NCBI GenBank assembly: GCA_026214975.1
Contig: CM047805.1
Coordinates: 107,441,845-107,505,844 of the forward strand
DNA: 64,000 nt
DNA from: Gentiana macrophylla
Lineage: Eukaryota; Streptophyta; Magnoliopsida; Gentianales; Gentianaceae
Direction of reading: 5' to 3'
A model generated the notes under the pieces. It searched no databases. It was not told where the DNA came from and worked only from the letters and a program-made list of their open reading frames with translations. Position 1 is the stretch's first letter. Each line of letters begins with the position of its first letter. The position numbers and the translations under genes were made by a program. This document shows, piece after piece, positions 34,576 to 45,168 of this stretch.

Positions 34576-35378
34576 ACCAGGCCTCCCATTAACACCGTAA
34601 GCATGAACTTTCCAGGGGTCACCTCTCTTGGTTGGTAAGTTTTCATAATTGATCATTGAACAATCCTCACCAATCACCCTCTCCATGTCCGACAACTTCC
34701 TTTTGAAGAAACAACATCCTTGATGAATTTTGTATACTTAGGCATTTCAACCAAGACCTCTGATAATGGAAGATTCACCTGAGTATTTTTCAAAAGATTC
34801 AGCACCTTTTCATACTTCTTATCTTCACTCAAAGGAATGTTGCTCTTTCTTGGTGGAAATGGAATCTTTTGAGATCATTCTCGAAAAAGACTTTCTTCAA
34901 GATGAACTGACAAACTTTGTCTTCCAGATCTTTCCACCGAACAGCTTTTTCAATCTTTTTATTAGTCAGGGGATCAGCCTCCTGACTTCCACTTGTTTCT
35001 TCATTCCGCAGGGGTTCAGCCACCTGAGGACTTCAAGCTTTTTCACCTCTCAGGGGATCAGCCACCTGAGTATTTTCTTTCGGCCAAGGGGAGTGTAGGT
35101 GCTCAGCTTCCCCTCCTGCCTTAACAATGGCAGGAGGGGCTAGTGGTTTCCCTGGTGGGAAGGACCACTAACTTGAGTACCGCTTCTTAGATTCATTGCA
35201 CTGGCCTCCTCTCTACTGTATGGAATTGATGGTACGAGGTCAGTACATTGGCCATTGTTCAAGTCGGTTTATGCAACTTGACCGCCCTTTGGATTTTTCT
35301 TAGTGAAACTGGGCAGTTGCCCTAGGGGTCTTGGAGCTAACTGCTCAGCCAGTTGCCCAATTTGTCTCTTAAGATTTT
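34576..35378 (-). pseudogene. Degraded gag-protease linker
   Basis: Spacer between the zinc knuckle and the protease with several stops. It contains an open 64-codon stretch (35023-34829) rich in charged residues. At about 34970-35070 a short unit (caggggatcagccacctgag-like) repeats three or four times. No separate gene is seen. Confidence 0.5.
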
Positions 35379-36859
35379 TCATTGATATATTTTGCTCCTC
35401 CCTAAAGGAGTCCCATTGAGCTTTGATATCACTTGAGTACGAATGGCCTTGAGAGTTTTGGAAATTTTGAGAATAGGGCTGGCTGGGCCTACTTTGGACA
35501 GCAGGATTAGAATTGGCGGGCCAATTTTGATTGAACCTTTGATTAGAATTGGAAAAATTGGAATTCTGGTTCTGAGGAAAACCAGGGTTTTTATTGAAGT
35601 TTTGATTCTGATTGAAATTAGAATTTGGATTGAAACTTGAAGATTGATTGAACCCTTAGTTTTGGAGATTATTCTGGCCAGAAAACAGATTGAACCTTTG
35701 TTGTTCTGGCCATAGAATGCATTTACTTCAGCGTTTTGTCCGTTCATAGGACAGAAACGAGAAATGTGCCCCACCTCGTCACAATTCTGACATGTGACTT
35801 GATTTACTGTCCATAATCATGAACATCATTCACTTGATAAGGTGCAGGGGGATTGAATTGACATTGGCCACCATGTGGCCAGTATGACAAAGCGACTCTC
35901 TGTACGAACCTGAGGGTTACGTGGAAAGGAAGAAGTTTGATTCATCCGATTCAAACTTGAGAAGTTGCCATCAGCCTCGGCAAGATGGCGATCAAACTTT
36001 GCATGTTCACTTCCTCAACCTTAGGAGGAGGAGGTGCTTGAATGGCTTGATAAGAGGGAGCATAGTTATATTTGGAAATGTCCTCGAACAAAGGCCCACT
36101 CATCAGCGTTTTCTTCAAAAACGCCCCACTGTGATGAACTATTGACCATGCCTTTTGTAAGCTCGGTCAATCCACTAAAAAAGTGTTGACTTGCCTTTCC
36201 AAAGTGGCAAGCCATGGTGGGGACACTTTCTAAGCGAGAGACTTGAATCTTTTCCAACACTCAAAAATGATTCATTCTCTTTCTCAGTAGAAAGTGAATA
36301 TCTCATTTAAACACCTGGGCATCTTTGAAGGTGGGAAATATTGACTCAAAAATTCTTTTCAAGTTCAGACCAGGTGGTAATAGATTCAATGAGAGAGAGG
36401 TATACCACTCTTTAGCTTCTCTCTTAAAGAAAATGGGAACAGTTTCAGTTTTATAGCATCCTCACTTACTCCTTGGATGCGTGTGGTACCGCATATCTCT
36501 AAGAATGTATGTAAGTGAGTATGGGGGTTTTCTGACTGATAACCATGGAAAATAGATGCATGCTGCATCATCTGAATAAGTCCCGGCTTTAGCTCGAAGG
36601 TCTGTGTAGTTATGGCTGGGATAACAATAGCCGGGTTGACTTTGACTTCGCCAGGCATGTCGTAGTCTGCCAACGTATGTCTATCTTCAGCAGCCATAAT
36701 TATGAAGTTTTCGAATTCTTCGGCTAAACGATCCTCTAAATCTTGGTCGGCTTCTTCAGAAGGGGCCGCAGAACGGATTTTTCGCCTGTTTGGCCGGATT
36801 ATGGTCCGCTCTAAGTCAGGGGTATATAGTAATGGTCCCTTTTGACTGCGAGTTTGCAT
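35379..36859 (-). pseudogene. Athila-like gag, frameshifted
   Basis: Begins at 36859 with MQTRSQKGPLLYTPDLERT. The gag core includes FELKPGLIQMMQ, FHGYQSENPHTHLHTFLEIC and GVSEDAIKLKLFPFSLREK, all familiar from Athila-type gag. The frame breaks near 36400 and again several times (open piece 36260-36066). The CCHC knuckle CQNCDEVGHISRFC lies at about 35750-35795, followed by an Asn/Gln-rich tail to 35379. The nucleocapsid cannot be made from this copy. Confidence 0.85.
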
Positions 36860-37434
36860 AAACCGAACCAGAATCAGGTGGTTGAAGCCTAAAAACTAAG
36901 AATTTAAAAACCTAAACTAAAAATTAAAGCCCAATAAAAGAAAAGAAAAGAAAAGAAGAAAAAGAAACAAAATTATTGTAGAAGAAAGGAACCAGACGGA
37001 CGTCCAAAAGTCTGGACGGGCGTCCGGATGAAATTTAGAAATTTGACGGGCGTTTGGTGGTCCAAACGCCGCCTCATCTGCGTAAGACTTGGGCGGGCGT
37101 CCAAAACCTATTAACGCCGTCAAAGTGAGCAAAAGCGATTCAGATTGAAAATTTTCCAAATAGACGGGCGCGTCAAACGCCCGTATTTCCCGCTTGGTAG
37201 CGGGAAAACAAGAACAGAGCAGAAAAAATAGCAGAAAAAAAAGAAGAAGAAAAATAGGAACAGAAAAGGACACAGATTGAAAGGAAAACTAATCACGAGA
37301 GGACTACACAGGGAAGACCTTAAACCCTAAACTAAAACCCTAATTACCTAATTAAAAATCTACCTAAAATATGAACAAAAACGATTAAACACAGGAAAAA
37401 AAAAACAAAAACAAACACTAGGCAACTGTTTGGT
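36860..37434 (-). other. 5' leader of the intron Athila-like element
   Basis: Between the primer site and gag. A run of aaaag repeats lies at about 36930-36965. A cluster of quasi-palindromes of the ggacgggcgtcc type lies at about 36993-37190. An open stretch here (37273-36917) is hydrophobic low-complexity sequence and is not considered a gene. Confidence 0.6.
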
Positions 37435-37452
37435 TCCCCGGCAACGGCGCCA
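37435..37452 (-). promoter_or_regulatory. Primer-binding site, tRNA-Asp
   Basis: tccccggcaacggcgcca on the plus strand is identical to the 3' end of plant tRNA-Asp(GTC), six bases from the 5' LTR. It is the priming site for minus-strand DNA synthesis. Confidence 0.92.
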
Positions 37453-37458
37453 AAAACT

Positions 37459-39062
37459 TGTTCACGGATTTTATGTAATGGAAACAAAAAAGTAATAATA
37501 TTTATAAATCCGATATACCTCAAGTGCAAGGATCGTAGTAAAGAGGTTGATACCGGGTCGATCTTACGGGGAACTAACGATTGGTAATCCTAGTCTTTGT
37601 TTAACTAACTATGTCACGAAAACTAACCTAAACAAAGCAAATAAAACTAACCGAGACTCGAGAATAAAGATAACACGAATGTAAAAGCTCGACGTAAGAA
37701 TGAATCTAAATCCAGGGAAAATACGGGTTATGAACAATTTAAACTACAACTAAACCTAAGATGCAATAAGAAGATTTGATTAAACTAAACAATTCAAGTA
37801 TTAAGGGATTATTCAAATTATAACGAGCAAACGAGCAATTGATCCTCCTATCCTATCAACATTCAATTCCTAATCAGATTAATTCGTGACCTCTAACCAA
37901 GTTGTGATTCACCTCATCTAAAGTACGAACCCTAATTTCTTAGATAGTCCATCTATTAATCTCTATCTTTCGATCTAAGATTAACGCTTTTTCTAACCAA
38001 AGATGTGAACTTTAACGTTTCTAATCTAGAAATCTAACCTATTAACTCTCGTTATATAGATCAAATAACTATTCTTTTATCATGAGGATCTAGGGTTTAC
38101 ATGATTTTCATCAAAGTAAAACAATCAAGCATGCACATCATTCGATATAATTGCAATAAACATTCAAACACGATAAAGAAACAACTTGTATTAAAAACTC
38201 ACAAATTAATCAAGATTCGAATCAATAGTTGATTTGATAGGCTTCACAATGCTCGTTCAAGGGCTTTTAGCCTCTAAGCATCCTCTTGAAAGCTTGGAAT
38301 TGTTGAAGAAAAGAACATAAAACTAACTAATTTAATCTAAGATTTAAGTGCATAAAATTGAAGGAAAAGTATGTAAAAACGCAGTCTGAGCCGCCCCTAG
38401 GATTAGGGTTTTGAGTAATGTGTAATTGGTATCTCTTAATGTGGAAAAACGCAGCTGTATTTATTGATGTCAATGTCGGCTGTGCTGAGGCGGCATATGG
38501 ACGCCAGTCTGGAAAGGGTGAACGCCCGTCTGGTCTTCATAAAAATCTTCGAGTCGGGCCGGGCTGGATCAGACGCCCGTCCTTCACAAAATTGGACGCT
38601 CGTTCACTTAAAATCTGAACATCCTGAACCAAATTTCTCCTCCTGGACGCTCGTTCACTTGATCAAACGCCCGTCCATTCTGGACGCCAGTTCAAGCTTC
38701 TGGACGCCAGTCCAGGATCGACTTAATCTTGATTTTCCATACTTATCTCTTCTTGATCAAATCCAATCATCATTATCTCTTCTATCATCAATGTAATTCG
38801 ACACTTATCTCTTTTTGATCATCATTTGAGCATCAAACACGTACCTATAACACATCAAAACATCGCAAAACGTAATATCATCCAAATAATCATAAAATCA
38901 CAATTAACACACCAAAATTAACCTATTTTGCGAATAACTCATTAAAAATCTCATTTACTCAATAATTCCATTAAACACTCGTTTCTTATGCAAATTTATA
39001 CAAATATGAGGGAAATTATCATAAAATATATCAATATAAATCGTATAAATTCACCCTTAACA
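37459..39062 (-). repeat. 5' LTR of the intron Athila-like element
   Basis: 1604 bp, tgttcacgga to cccttaaca. The TATA-like box (tatttatt on the plus strand) is at 38458-38465, with the quasi-palindrome array upstream at about 38497-38715. Paired with 22881-24486 by sequence and by the agata duplication. Confidence 0.93.
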
Positions 39063-39067
39063 AGATA

Positions 39068-39724
39068 CCAAAAAAAAATGTTTATTTGGCTGCTACGTTG
39101 ACTCTTACGCTATGATGAATGGATACGTGAGTTTACAGCCGTATCGCGTATCCGATACGCCGCGGATACGGATACGGCAAGGATACGCAAGATACGCCAT
39201 GGGATACGTATCCTATATTTTACGAAAAACTCATATCCGCGTATTCCGTATCCGCGTATCCCGTATCAGCGTATCCGTATCCGTGCATCCTAGCTCCTAC
39301 GTGTCGTTTATGCCTCATTTTCACCACATAAACTAAAAAAAAAAAGGGAATTTCTCCCTCCAAATCATTTTCCCCAAATTCCATCAACATATAAATCAAT
39401 TTTAGTCAAAGCAGTGTTTGAGGAAGAAATTGATTTATAAGTTGATGAAATTGGGGGAAAATGATTTGGAGGGAGAAATCCATTTTTTTAGTCAATGCGG
39501 TGAAAATAGGGCCCGCAAGACATGTAGAAGCCAACGTGGCAGCCATATAAGCATTTTTTTTTGTAACTCTGGTGCCCGGTCAGCAAAATCCAGTCAGGAG
39601 GACTGTTTTTGTCAACAAAAAAAAGTTACAGGACTATATTTTTTTTACCGGAACAAAACTAGGACTAAAATGTAAAATAGGTCAAGTTACAGGACTATTT
39701 TTACAATTTTCCTACCGGACTGAC
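39068..39724 (+). mobile_element. Foldback element in the intron, right part
   Basis: Completes the element begun at 22723. atgtttatttggctgctacg (about 39077) pairs with the inverse of cgtggcagccatataagc (about 39534-39551). An inner pair joins about 39311-39402 to 39427-39514 (tttctccctccaaatcattt against aaatgatttggagggagaaa). The outermost arm ends near 39724. Target duplication not resolved. Confidence 0.75.
39118..39295. repeat. GATACG-rich cluster within the foldback element
   Basis: About twenty copies of gatacg or its complement cgtatc in 180 bp, partly arranged as an inverted repeat (gcggatacggatacgg against ccgtatccgcgtatcc). No coding signal. Confidence 0.8.
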
Positions 39725-39814
39725 CGTCATGTTTTCGTGATTGTTTCACAAAGTAATAAAAATTGAAGAGTGTGATTATACTTTTATTATAGTTGTATTT
39801 TTCTGTAAACACAG

Positions 39815-40767
39815 GTGAAAGTTGCTTCACCAATGGCTATTTGGACACTGTGGTAAATTGTATACCTGGATTAGATGGAATAAAATTGAAACATCTTTCA
39901 AAAGGGATTCTAACTACAGATCTGAATGATATCACATTCAATCAAATAAAGGCAGTGACCGAAATGTCCCTCAAAGGTTCTTCTTCAGCAATATTATTCA
40001 ATACCTTTCAAGAATTGGAATCCACCTGTCTTGAACAACTTTCATCATTGTATTCAACAACGGTCTTATCAATCGGACCGATTCATTTGCTAGAAAATCA
40101 TGTCCTGCAAAATGATGCCTTGTATTCTTCATTTGGTGCAAATTTATGGGAGGAAGATGATAGTTGTCTCCAATGGCTTGACTCAAAGCATCCAAATTCA
40201 GTTCTATTCGTGAGTTTTGGTAGTATAGCTAGTTTGACAAGTCAACAGATGATAGAGTTGGCATGGGGCCTTGCCAATAGTAAGCACAACTTTTTGTGGG
40301 TCATTAGGCCAGATTTAGTACGAGGTGAAGGCGAATTATCTAATATCTTACCGCCAGAGTTTGATGTGAAGACGAAAGACAGGGCGTTTCTAACAAAATG
40401 GTGTCCACAAGAAAAGGTACTTCGTCACCCATCGATCGGAGGTTTTCTTACGCAATGCGGATGGAATTCTTTACTTGAAAGCTTGTGTGCCGGCGTGCCC
40501 TTACTTTGCTGGCCAAATTGGGATGAGCAAGTGACGAACACGTGGTTTTGTTGCGAGAAGTGGATGATGGGGTTGGAAATGGACGACAACAACTTCAACC
40601 GAGACAAAGTTGAGAGACTGGTTAATGAATTAATGAGCGGCGAAAAGGGACAAGTATTGAAGAAAAACGCAATAGATTGGAAGAAGAAAGCAGAAGAGGC
40701 TTGCGAAACTGGCTCTTCCAAAATGAATTTCGACAAGTTGGTAAACATAGTCAAAAGAAGAGTTTGA
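39815..40767 (+). CDS. UDP-glycosyltransferase, UGT85 type, exon 2
   Basis: Second exon, residues 174-490 with the split glycine codon, stop TGA at 40765-40767. CFTNGYLDTVVNCIPGLDGI and ILFNTFQELE are UGT85-like; SIGPIHLL and VLFVSFGSIASLTSQQM lead to the sugar-donor domain. The 44-residue PSPG box (369-412) runs from WCPQEKVLRHPSIGG to CWPNWDEQ and ends in Gln412, usual for UDP-glucose users. Its HCGWNS motif reads QCGWNS: His is replaced by Gln387, a position that normally contacts the UDP phosphates. Total length 490 fits the family, and the frame is intact. Confidence 0.93.
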
Positions 40768-42837
40768 TCCAAGCTCAGGAAGGAATAGGACAAAGACTTG
40801 TAACATTTTTCACATGCAAGTGCTAGCAACGAATTACTTGGGCAAAAACATGTCGACGTACAAGGATTTTAAAGTATTGAGACAATTTATTTATGAACAT
40901 TTTTCACCTTCATTTTTGCTTAACGTAAGGTTTTACCTTTCATCTAAATTTTATTTATTTTTGTTGTTTCTAGCAATAATACGGAACACGATACAATGTG
41001 TTTTTATCATTCAGATTACTTTTTTTCTAAAACTTCAATCACGCGCCATTTTTTTCATCTAAATTTCTATACAACATTTTGTCGATCAACATTGGAAAAG
41101 TAGTAGAATGCTCATCCTCATATAAGTGAGCCATAAAGATCTTGTCAACTCGGGTTATCCCTTTTTCCGCATAGCAACTGCATCGCACAACCCAACACCG
41201 TCCAACATCCCAATCATCACAGCCATCTTCCAAGCCGCAAAAACCACCTACCACCAACACCTACGTGCCTGACAAACTGCAGCCAAAACTAAGGTACATA
41301 AACAGAAGCAAAAGCCTCAAAAGTATTCAATTTCTTGGTGAATTAGATTCTTATTTGTGATTGGTTGAAAACTAATGGAAGGAAAGAATGAATACGTAAG
41401 ATTAAGGAGGCAGATAATTGATACTTGACCAATACGTTAAATCGTCGTATGTTTTAAAATTAAGTATTTATGATGTTTTCATTAATGATTTTTTTGGAAT
41501 TATTATTATTGTTAGCATTTGCGAATTCATATTAAGATGTAATACGGGCAACATATGCATTCATTTTCAATGGCTGTATACAAATTTCATGTGGATAATA
41601 CTGAAGTATCTTTGTTTCATTGTTTTAAATTTTTTACAAGAATTATTGATTCATCTAACACCACATTTCACCTACCATCACATCTTAAGCTTTCATCGAA
41701 CATTTCAACAATACTCGGCATTTTTCTATCATACAATACTCGGCAGATCATTCAACTACCACCATAAACATTTGGTTGTATATAAACAGTAAAACATCAT
41801 TTCACCACTCTAAAAATTACATTCTTAACCTAGATAATATTCCTACGTACACCGATCTTGTCAACTCCGTCATTTTAGCCTTTCAATATCCAAGCACCCA
41901 ATCCATATGAAGCATTCCTTCAACACAAAATGCATGACTTTGAGATGCTCGTGGTCATTGCCGATGCTGTTGAAGAACAAGAGAAAGAGCATGAACCATG
42001 AGCCCCAGCTCGAGCATCCTTACTTAACCTGGTGCAAAAGCACACGACGAATGACGAAACAAAATTCGTCCAGTATAAAATCTGTGTCCTTTGATCTAGT
42101 GGTAATTGGTTGAGGGTAACTAATCAAGAGAAATATGATTGTGAGAAGGAGTTTTGGGGGTGATTTAGACTGAGCCTGAGAATTTCTCCAGGATGCCTAC
42201 GTATCCAATGCGTATGTTGGAATCAAGTCTGCCGTAGTTCTTTGTAATTGTTTATATAAGGGGCGGTTGTGCCCTAGACCTGCGTGGGCCGTGTCCAATG
42301 TGGACTCTCTTTTCTTGTTATTCAAGTTAGAGATAATCCTGGGATTATCCCTTGATTTGAGGAGACAATTGAGATATTCATATTAAATGATAAAGATTAG
42401 AGCTTTAAAGGTTTAGGATTCTTTCCATAATTATTGTATAATCATTATTTACTATGATCTCTAGCCGACATGTGGCGAGATACTGAGGTCGATTTAATTG
42501 AGCTGCATCTACGTCTTCCCTGCCCTTACCGACCTGCGGTGGATCTGGAGGTGACATGAACAACCCTCTTTAAGTAGGATTCAGTTCGACCCTTAGGCCT
42601 ATATGGGGCTCCTAGCCTTTACAGTTAAGGTATTAGATCCATTGTCGTTATTATTTGGGTGCCATGTGTTTGGTACGTGAAGTGGTGATATTCGGTATTG
42701 TCATAATCCCCTCAGATCTAACTGAGAGTTCAGGTCAGATTTTCCTTGTGTGCGGCTTGGTTGTATTAACCGATTTTGAATTAATCTCTTTGACAAGTGG
42801 CGATTGCTTTCGATTATGATGTTTGTTATTGTTAGGT
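40768..42837. other. 3' flank of the UGT gene with repeat fragments
   Basis: AT-rich. The UGT 3' untranslated region probably lies within the first 200-300 bp. From about 42160 the sequence includes gatgcctacgtatccaatg and gccgtagttctttgtaattg, a conserved pair reminiscent of LTRs of Tat/Retand-type elements, so 42100-42830 may be an LTR fragment. No gene is recognised. Confidence 0.4.
41105..41166 (+). repeat. TRIM LTR fragment
   Basis: gctcatcctcatataagtga and cttgtcaactcgggttatcc match the middle of the TRIM LTR at 19392-19452 with few changes. The rest of the LTR is missing. Confidence 0.6.
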
Positions 42838-44454
42838 GTAGTGCCCGAAAGACAATTTCTGTAATTGTTTTTGACAGGATTTATAATTCATCTTAATATT
42901 TGCATTTATACTTATATTAATACACTGCTGAAAACCCTAAGTATATCGGTATGTAATCACATAACTCAGTGTATGGCATACACACGAGGATTGAGTTAGT
43001 GATGATATGCTTAAAACTATTTGGTCCGTGGTGAATTTAATCAGAGTATGAGTCTCATGATTAATATACCAATGATGCGCCCAGAACACTTAACGGTGTG
43101 ACCGTCTTATCCGGACCGTCGGTATAGGGTACCTAGTGGGGCATTTATATATGATGTCTATCATATAGGACTGGACCAATTTGATTTGAATTCTCGATAT
43201 AATTCCGTGATCGAGAAATCATATCGAATCACAAGATGATCATATTTGGATTAATCTCAATCCTGATGTGATCACAGTCTACTGCTTGGTTCAAAGTAGG
43301 GTTTGATGTGATAGTTAAGGATCACTTGGATACATGTGATCTGAACACTTCTCATTGGCTCTATTCTGGAATGAGTGAGTAGTCTGTGACTTCACAGATA
43401 TGGAATCCATTCCTTCCTGCGGGAAGTAGACAGGACAGCCCACTTATTTGTTAATCTTAAAATCGATCGATGGGCCCAGTTCATATTAAATTAGTTATGA
43501 ACTAATTGATCACTGGGGGGTTAATGGTAAATAAGGATAAGATGTTTTGAGAAGGGTTTACGGAAATATCCCGAATCAAAACGAACAGTCTGTGAAGGAT
43601 TTATCCGTATGTAATGATTATATCAATGGACGCTTTTACTCAATGATTAGAGTGTAAGTATATATCTATAATCGATATAGTTCAGTTTCGGGTTTATGGT
43701 GGCGTAATCCCGGAATTAATAGATTGAATAAGAATTGTTCTGTTCGATGAATACTTTTATTTAATTTATTATAGCTACAGATTATGAGTCCATGGTCCCG
43801 ATGTGGCTCCTAACATGCATATGTTTCTTGATGTTGGGCCTCAATAATAATTAAGTGTTGGACTATTTAATTGATGTGCGAATAATTATTTAGTGGGCTA
43901 AATAATTAAATACATGGAAAAGACATTTTTCGTGGACTCGACCCATAATTAAGTGTGGCGTGTGAAACCCTAATTTTAGGGGTGATTGGTGTGGTGTACA
44001 TGTTGTGATTAGAGAGAAATTAGTTTTCTTGGATAATTACATGTCATGTGATTAATTGTTTATTTGTTAAATAATTAATCGGGAGATATTAGATATTATC
44101 TATTAAATATATCTAAATTAGCTTTAGAATATATTAGATTTATCTTATATTTAATAAAGGATTAATATGAGTAATTATTTAATTAATTATTAAATCCTTG
44201 AAGGACAAGGATTTCTCTCCTATATAAAGAGATTTCTCCTAAGCCTTTGACACATCATAATACACGCCATATACACTAAGATAATGGGAGATGTCGACTT
44301 CCTATTAGGAGTTTAGAGTTGGGAAAATCTTCAGGATTTTCTGGGTAGCATATTGAGGAGGTCAAGCATCAAGAATCAACATCAACAGGTTGTTGCTTGG
44401 AGATACACATCGGAAGACTATGGCATCTCAACCGATCTTCCATCTTTCAGGTAA
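42838..44454 (+). repeat. LTR-like dispersed repeat, copy 1
   Basis: Begins tgtagtgcccgaaagacaat and is shared with 63131-64000 over about 600 bp (cactgctgaaaaccctaag, ttatccggaccgtcg, agtggggcatttatatatg). A TATA box (cctatataaagag, about 44219) precedes a tail resembling 62300-62560. It stops abruptly at about 44454 against a minus-strand gag fragment, without the cctaaca terminus. Family not determined. Confidence 0.5.
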
Positions 44455-45001
44455 GCCTCTCAAGATCTTCAGGCAAACATCTTTACGTGGATATGTGTGT
44501 CCAAGTTGTTGTAATTCACCGATGATGCAAGAGAATCACATTTGTCCATTTGATCAATGGTTTCACCAAATTTCATTTTGAAGTTCTCAAATTTCTTTGC
44601 AACATGATAACTTGTTTTTAACTTTAATCGCTTCGATCCTTCATTGATCGGTGCCAACTTATCCAACATCTCCTTTGTTGTTTTTCAATCTTTGATCCTC
44701 ATGAACATGTTACTATCCGAGTCTTCAATATCATGTCTTTTGCAACAAAGTCAAGATTTGCTCTTCTCTCCCGTAATCCTTGGTCCAATCTTTCTTGAGT
44801 TTGTCTATTACTTTTCCTTGATCTGCTCATGTGTCTACCACAGTTGTAATCTCGATTGGGCCATCATTAATTACATCCAACATCTCCTCATGAGTTGCTG
44901 CAAGATGAGACAACATTCTAATTTTGTATTCATCAAAATTATTAACATTGAATACATGTACCTTTGACATAAAATTTGAGGAATCCATAAATACAAATAA
45001 G

Positions 45002-45071
<70 letters not shown>

Positions 45072-45168
45072 CAAATTAGAAAACTACTTTGAAAATATGT
45101 GATATCCTTGTTACTGTAAATTAGATCTCGAATAGTTTCGATATTAGGAACACTACTCCGATACCAAT
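44455..45168 (-). pseudogene. SIRE/copia-like gag fragment
   Basis: On the minus strand, FNVNNFDEYKIRMLSHLAAT and EMLDVINDGPIEI match the gag N-terminus of copia elements. Further on, YHVAKKFENFKMKFGETID and CLKILRGLP (in other frames) continue gag. It includes the at-rich microsatellite and several stops, and is truncated at about 44454. It lies next to the LTR at 45169, with the primer site ttggtatcggag on the minus strand at about 45156-45168. Confidence 0.75.
45006..45066. repeat. (TA)n microsatellite
   Basis: About thirty uninterrupted ta units. It sits in or next to the gag start of the truncated SIRE-like element. Confidence 0.97.

Larger units (their letters stand above)
22881..39062 (-). 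mobile_element. Athila-like Ty3/gypsy element inside the UGT intron
   Basis: 16.2 kb, flanked by agata (22876-22880 and 39063-39067). On the minus strand: 5' LTR, tRNA-Asp primer site, gag with CCHC knuckle, protease, reverse transcriptase, RNase H, integrase, conserved gggaggcaaccc motif, then a reading frame in envelope position, 3' untranslated region and 3' LTR. That order and primer are those of the Athila branch. Gag and pol are broken by frameshifts and a 118-bp duplication, so the copy is not autonomous. A related solo LTR is inserted near its 3' end. Confidence 0.9.
22426..39814 (+). other. 17.4-kb intron of the UGT85-type gene
   Basis: GT at 22426-22427 and AG at 39813-39814, phase 1. 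Only 22426-22722 and about 39725-39814 (roughly 390 bp together) look like original intron, including a T-rich stretch after the donor. The rest is a foldback element that took in a 16.2-kb Athila-like element. The large insert is antisense to the gene, so its LTR promoters point against UGT transcription. Confidence 0.88.

Noticed and set aside
35443..35640. Ile/Leu-rich plus-strand frame
   Set aside because: Antisense of the Asn/Gln-rich gag tail.
36917..37273. 118-codon minus-strand frame with hydrophobic stretches
   Set aside because: Low-complexity translation of an A/G-rich leader between primer site and gag.
39311..39514. Strong hairpin considered as a microRNA precursor
   Set aside because: Arms are too long and part of a larger inverted-repeat transposon; no evidence for a processed duplex.
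41907..42113. 68-codon plus-strand open frame downstream of the UGT
   Set aside because: No homology recognised and lies in repeat-like sequence.
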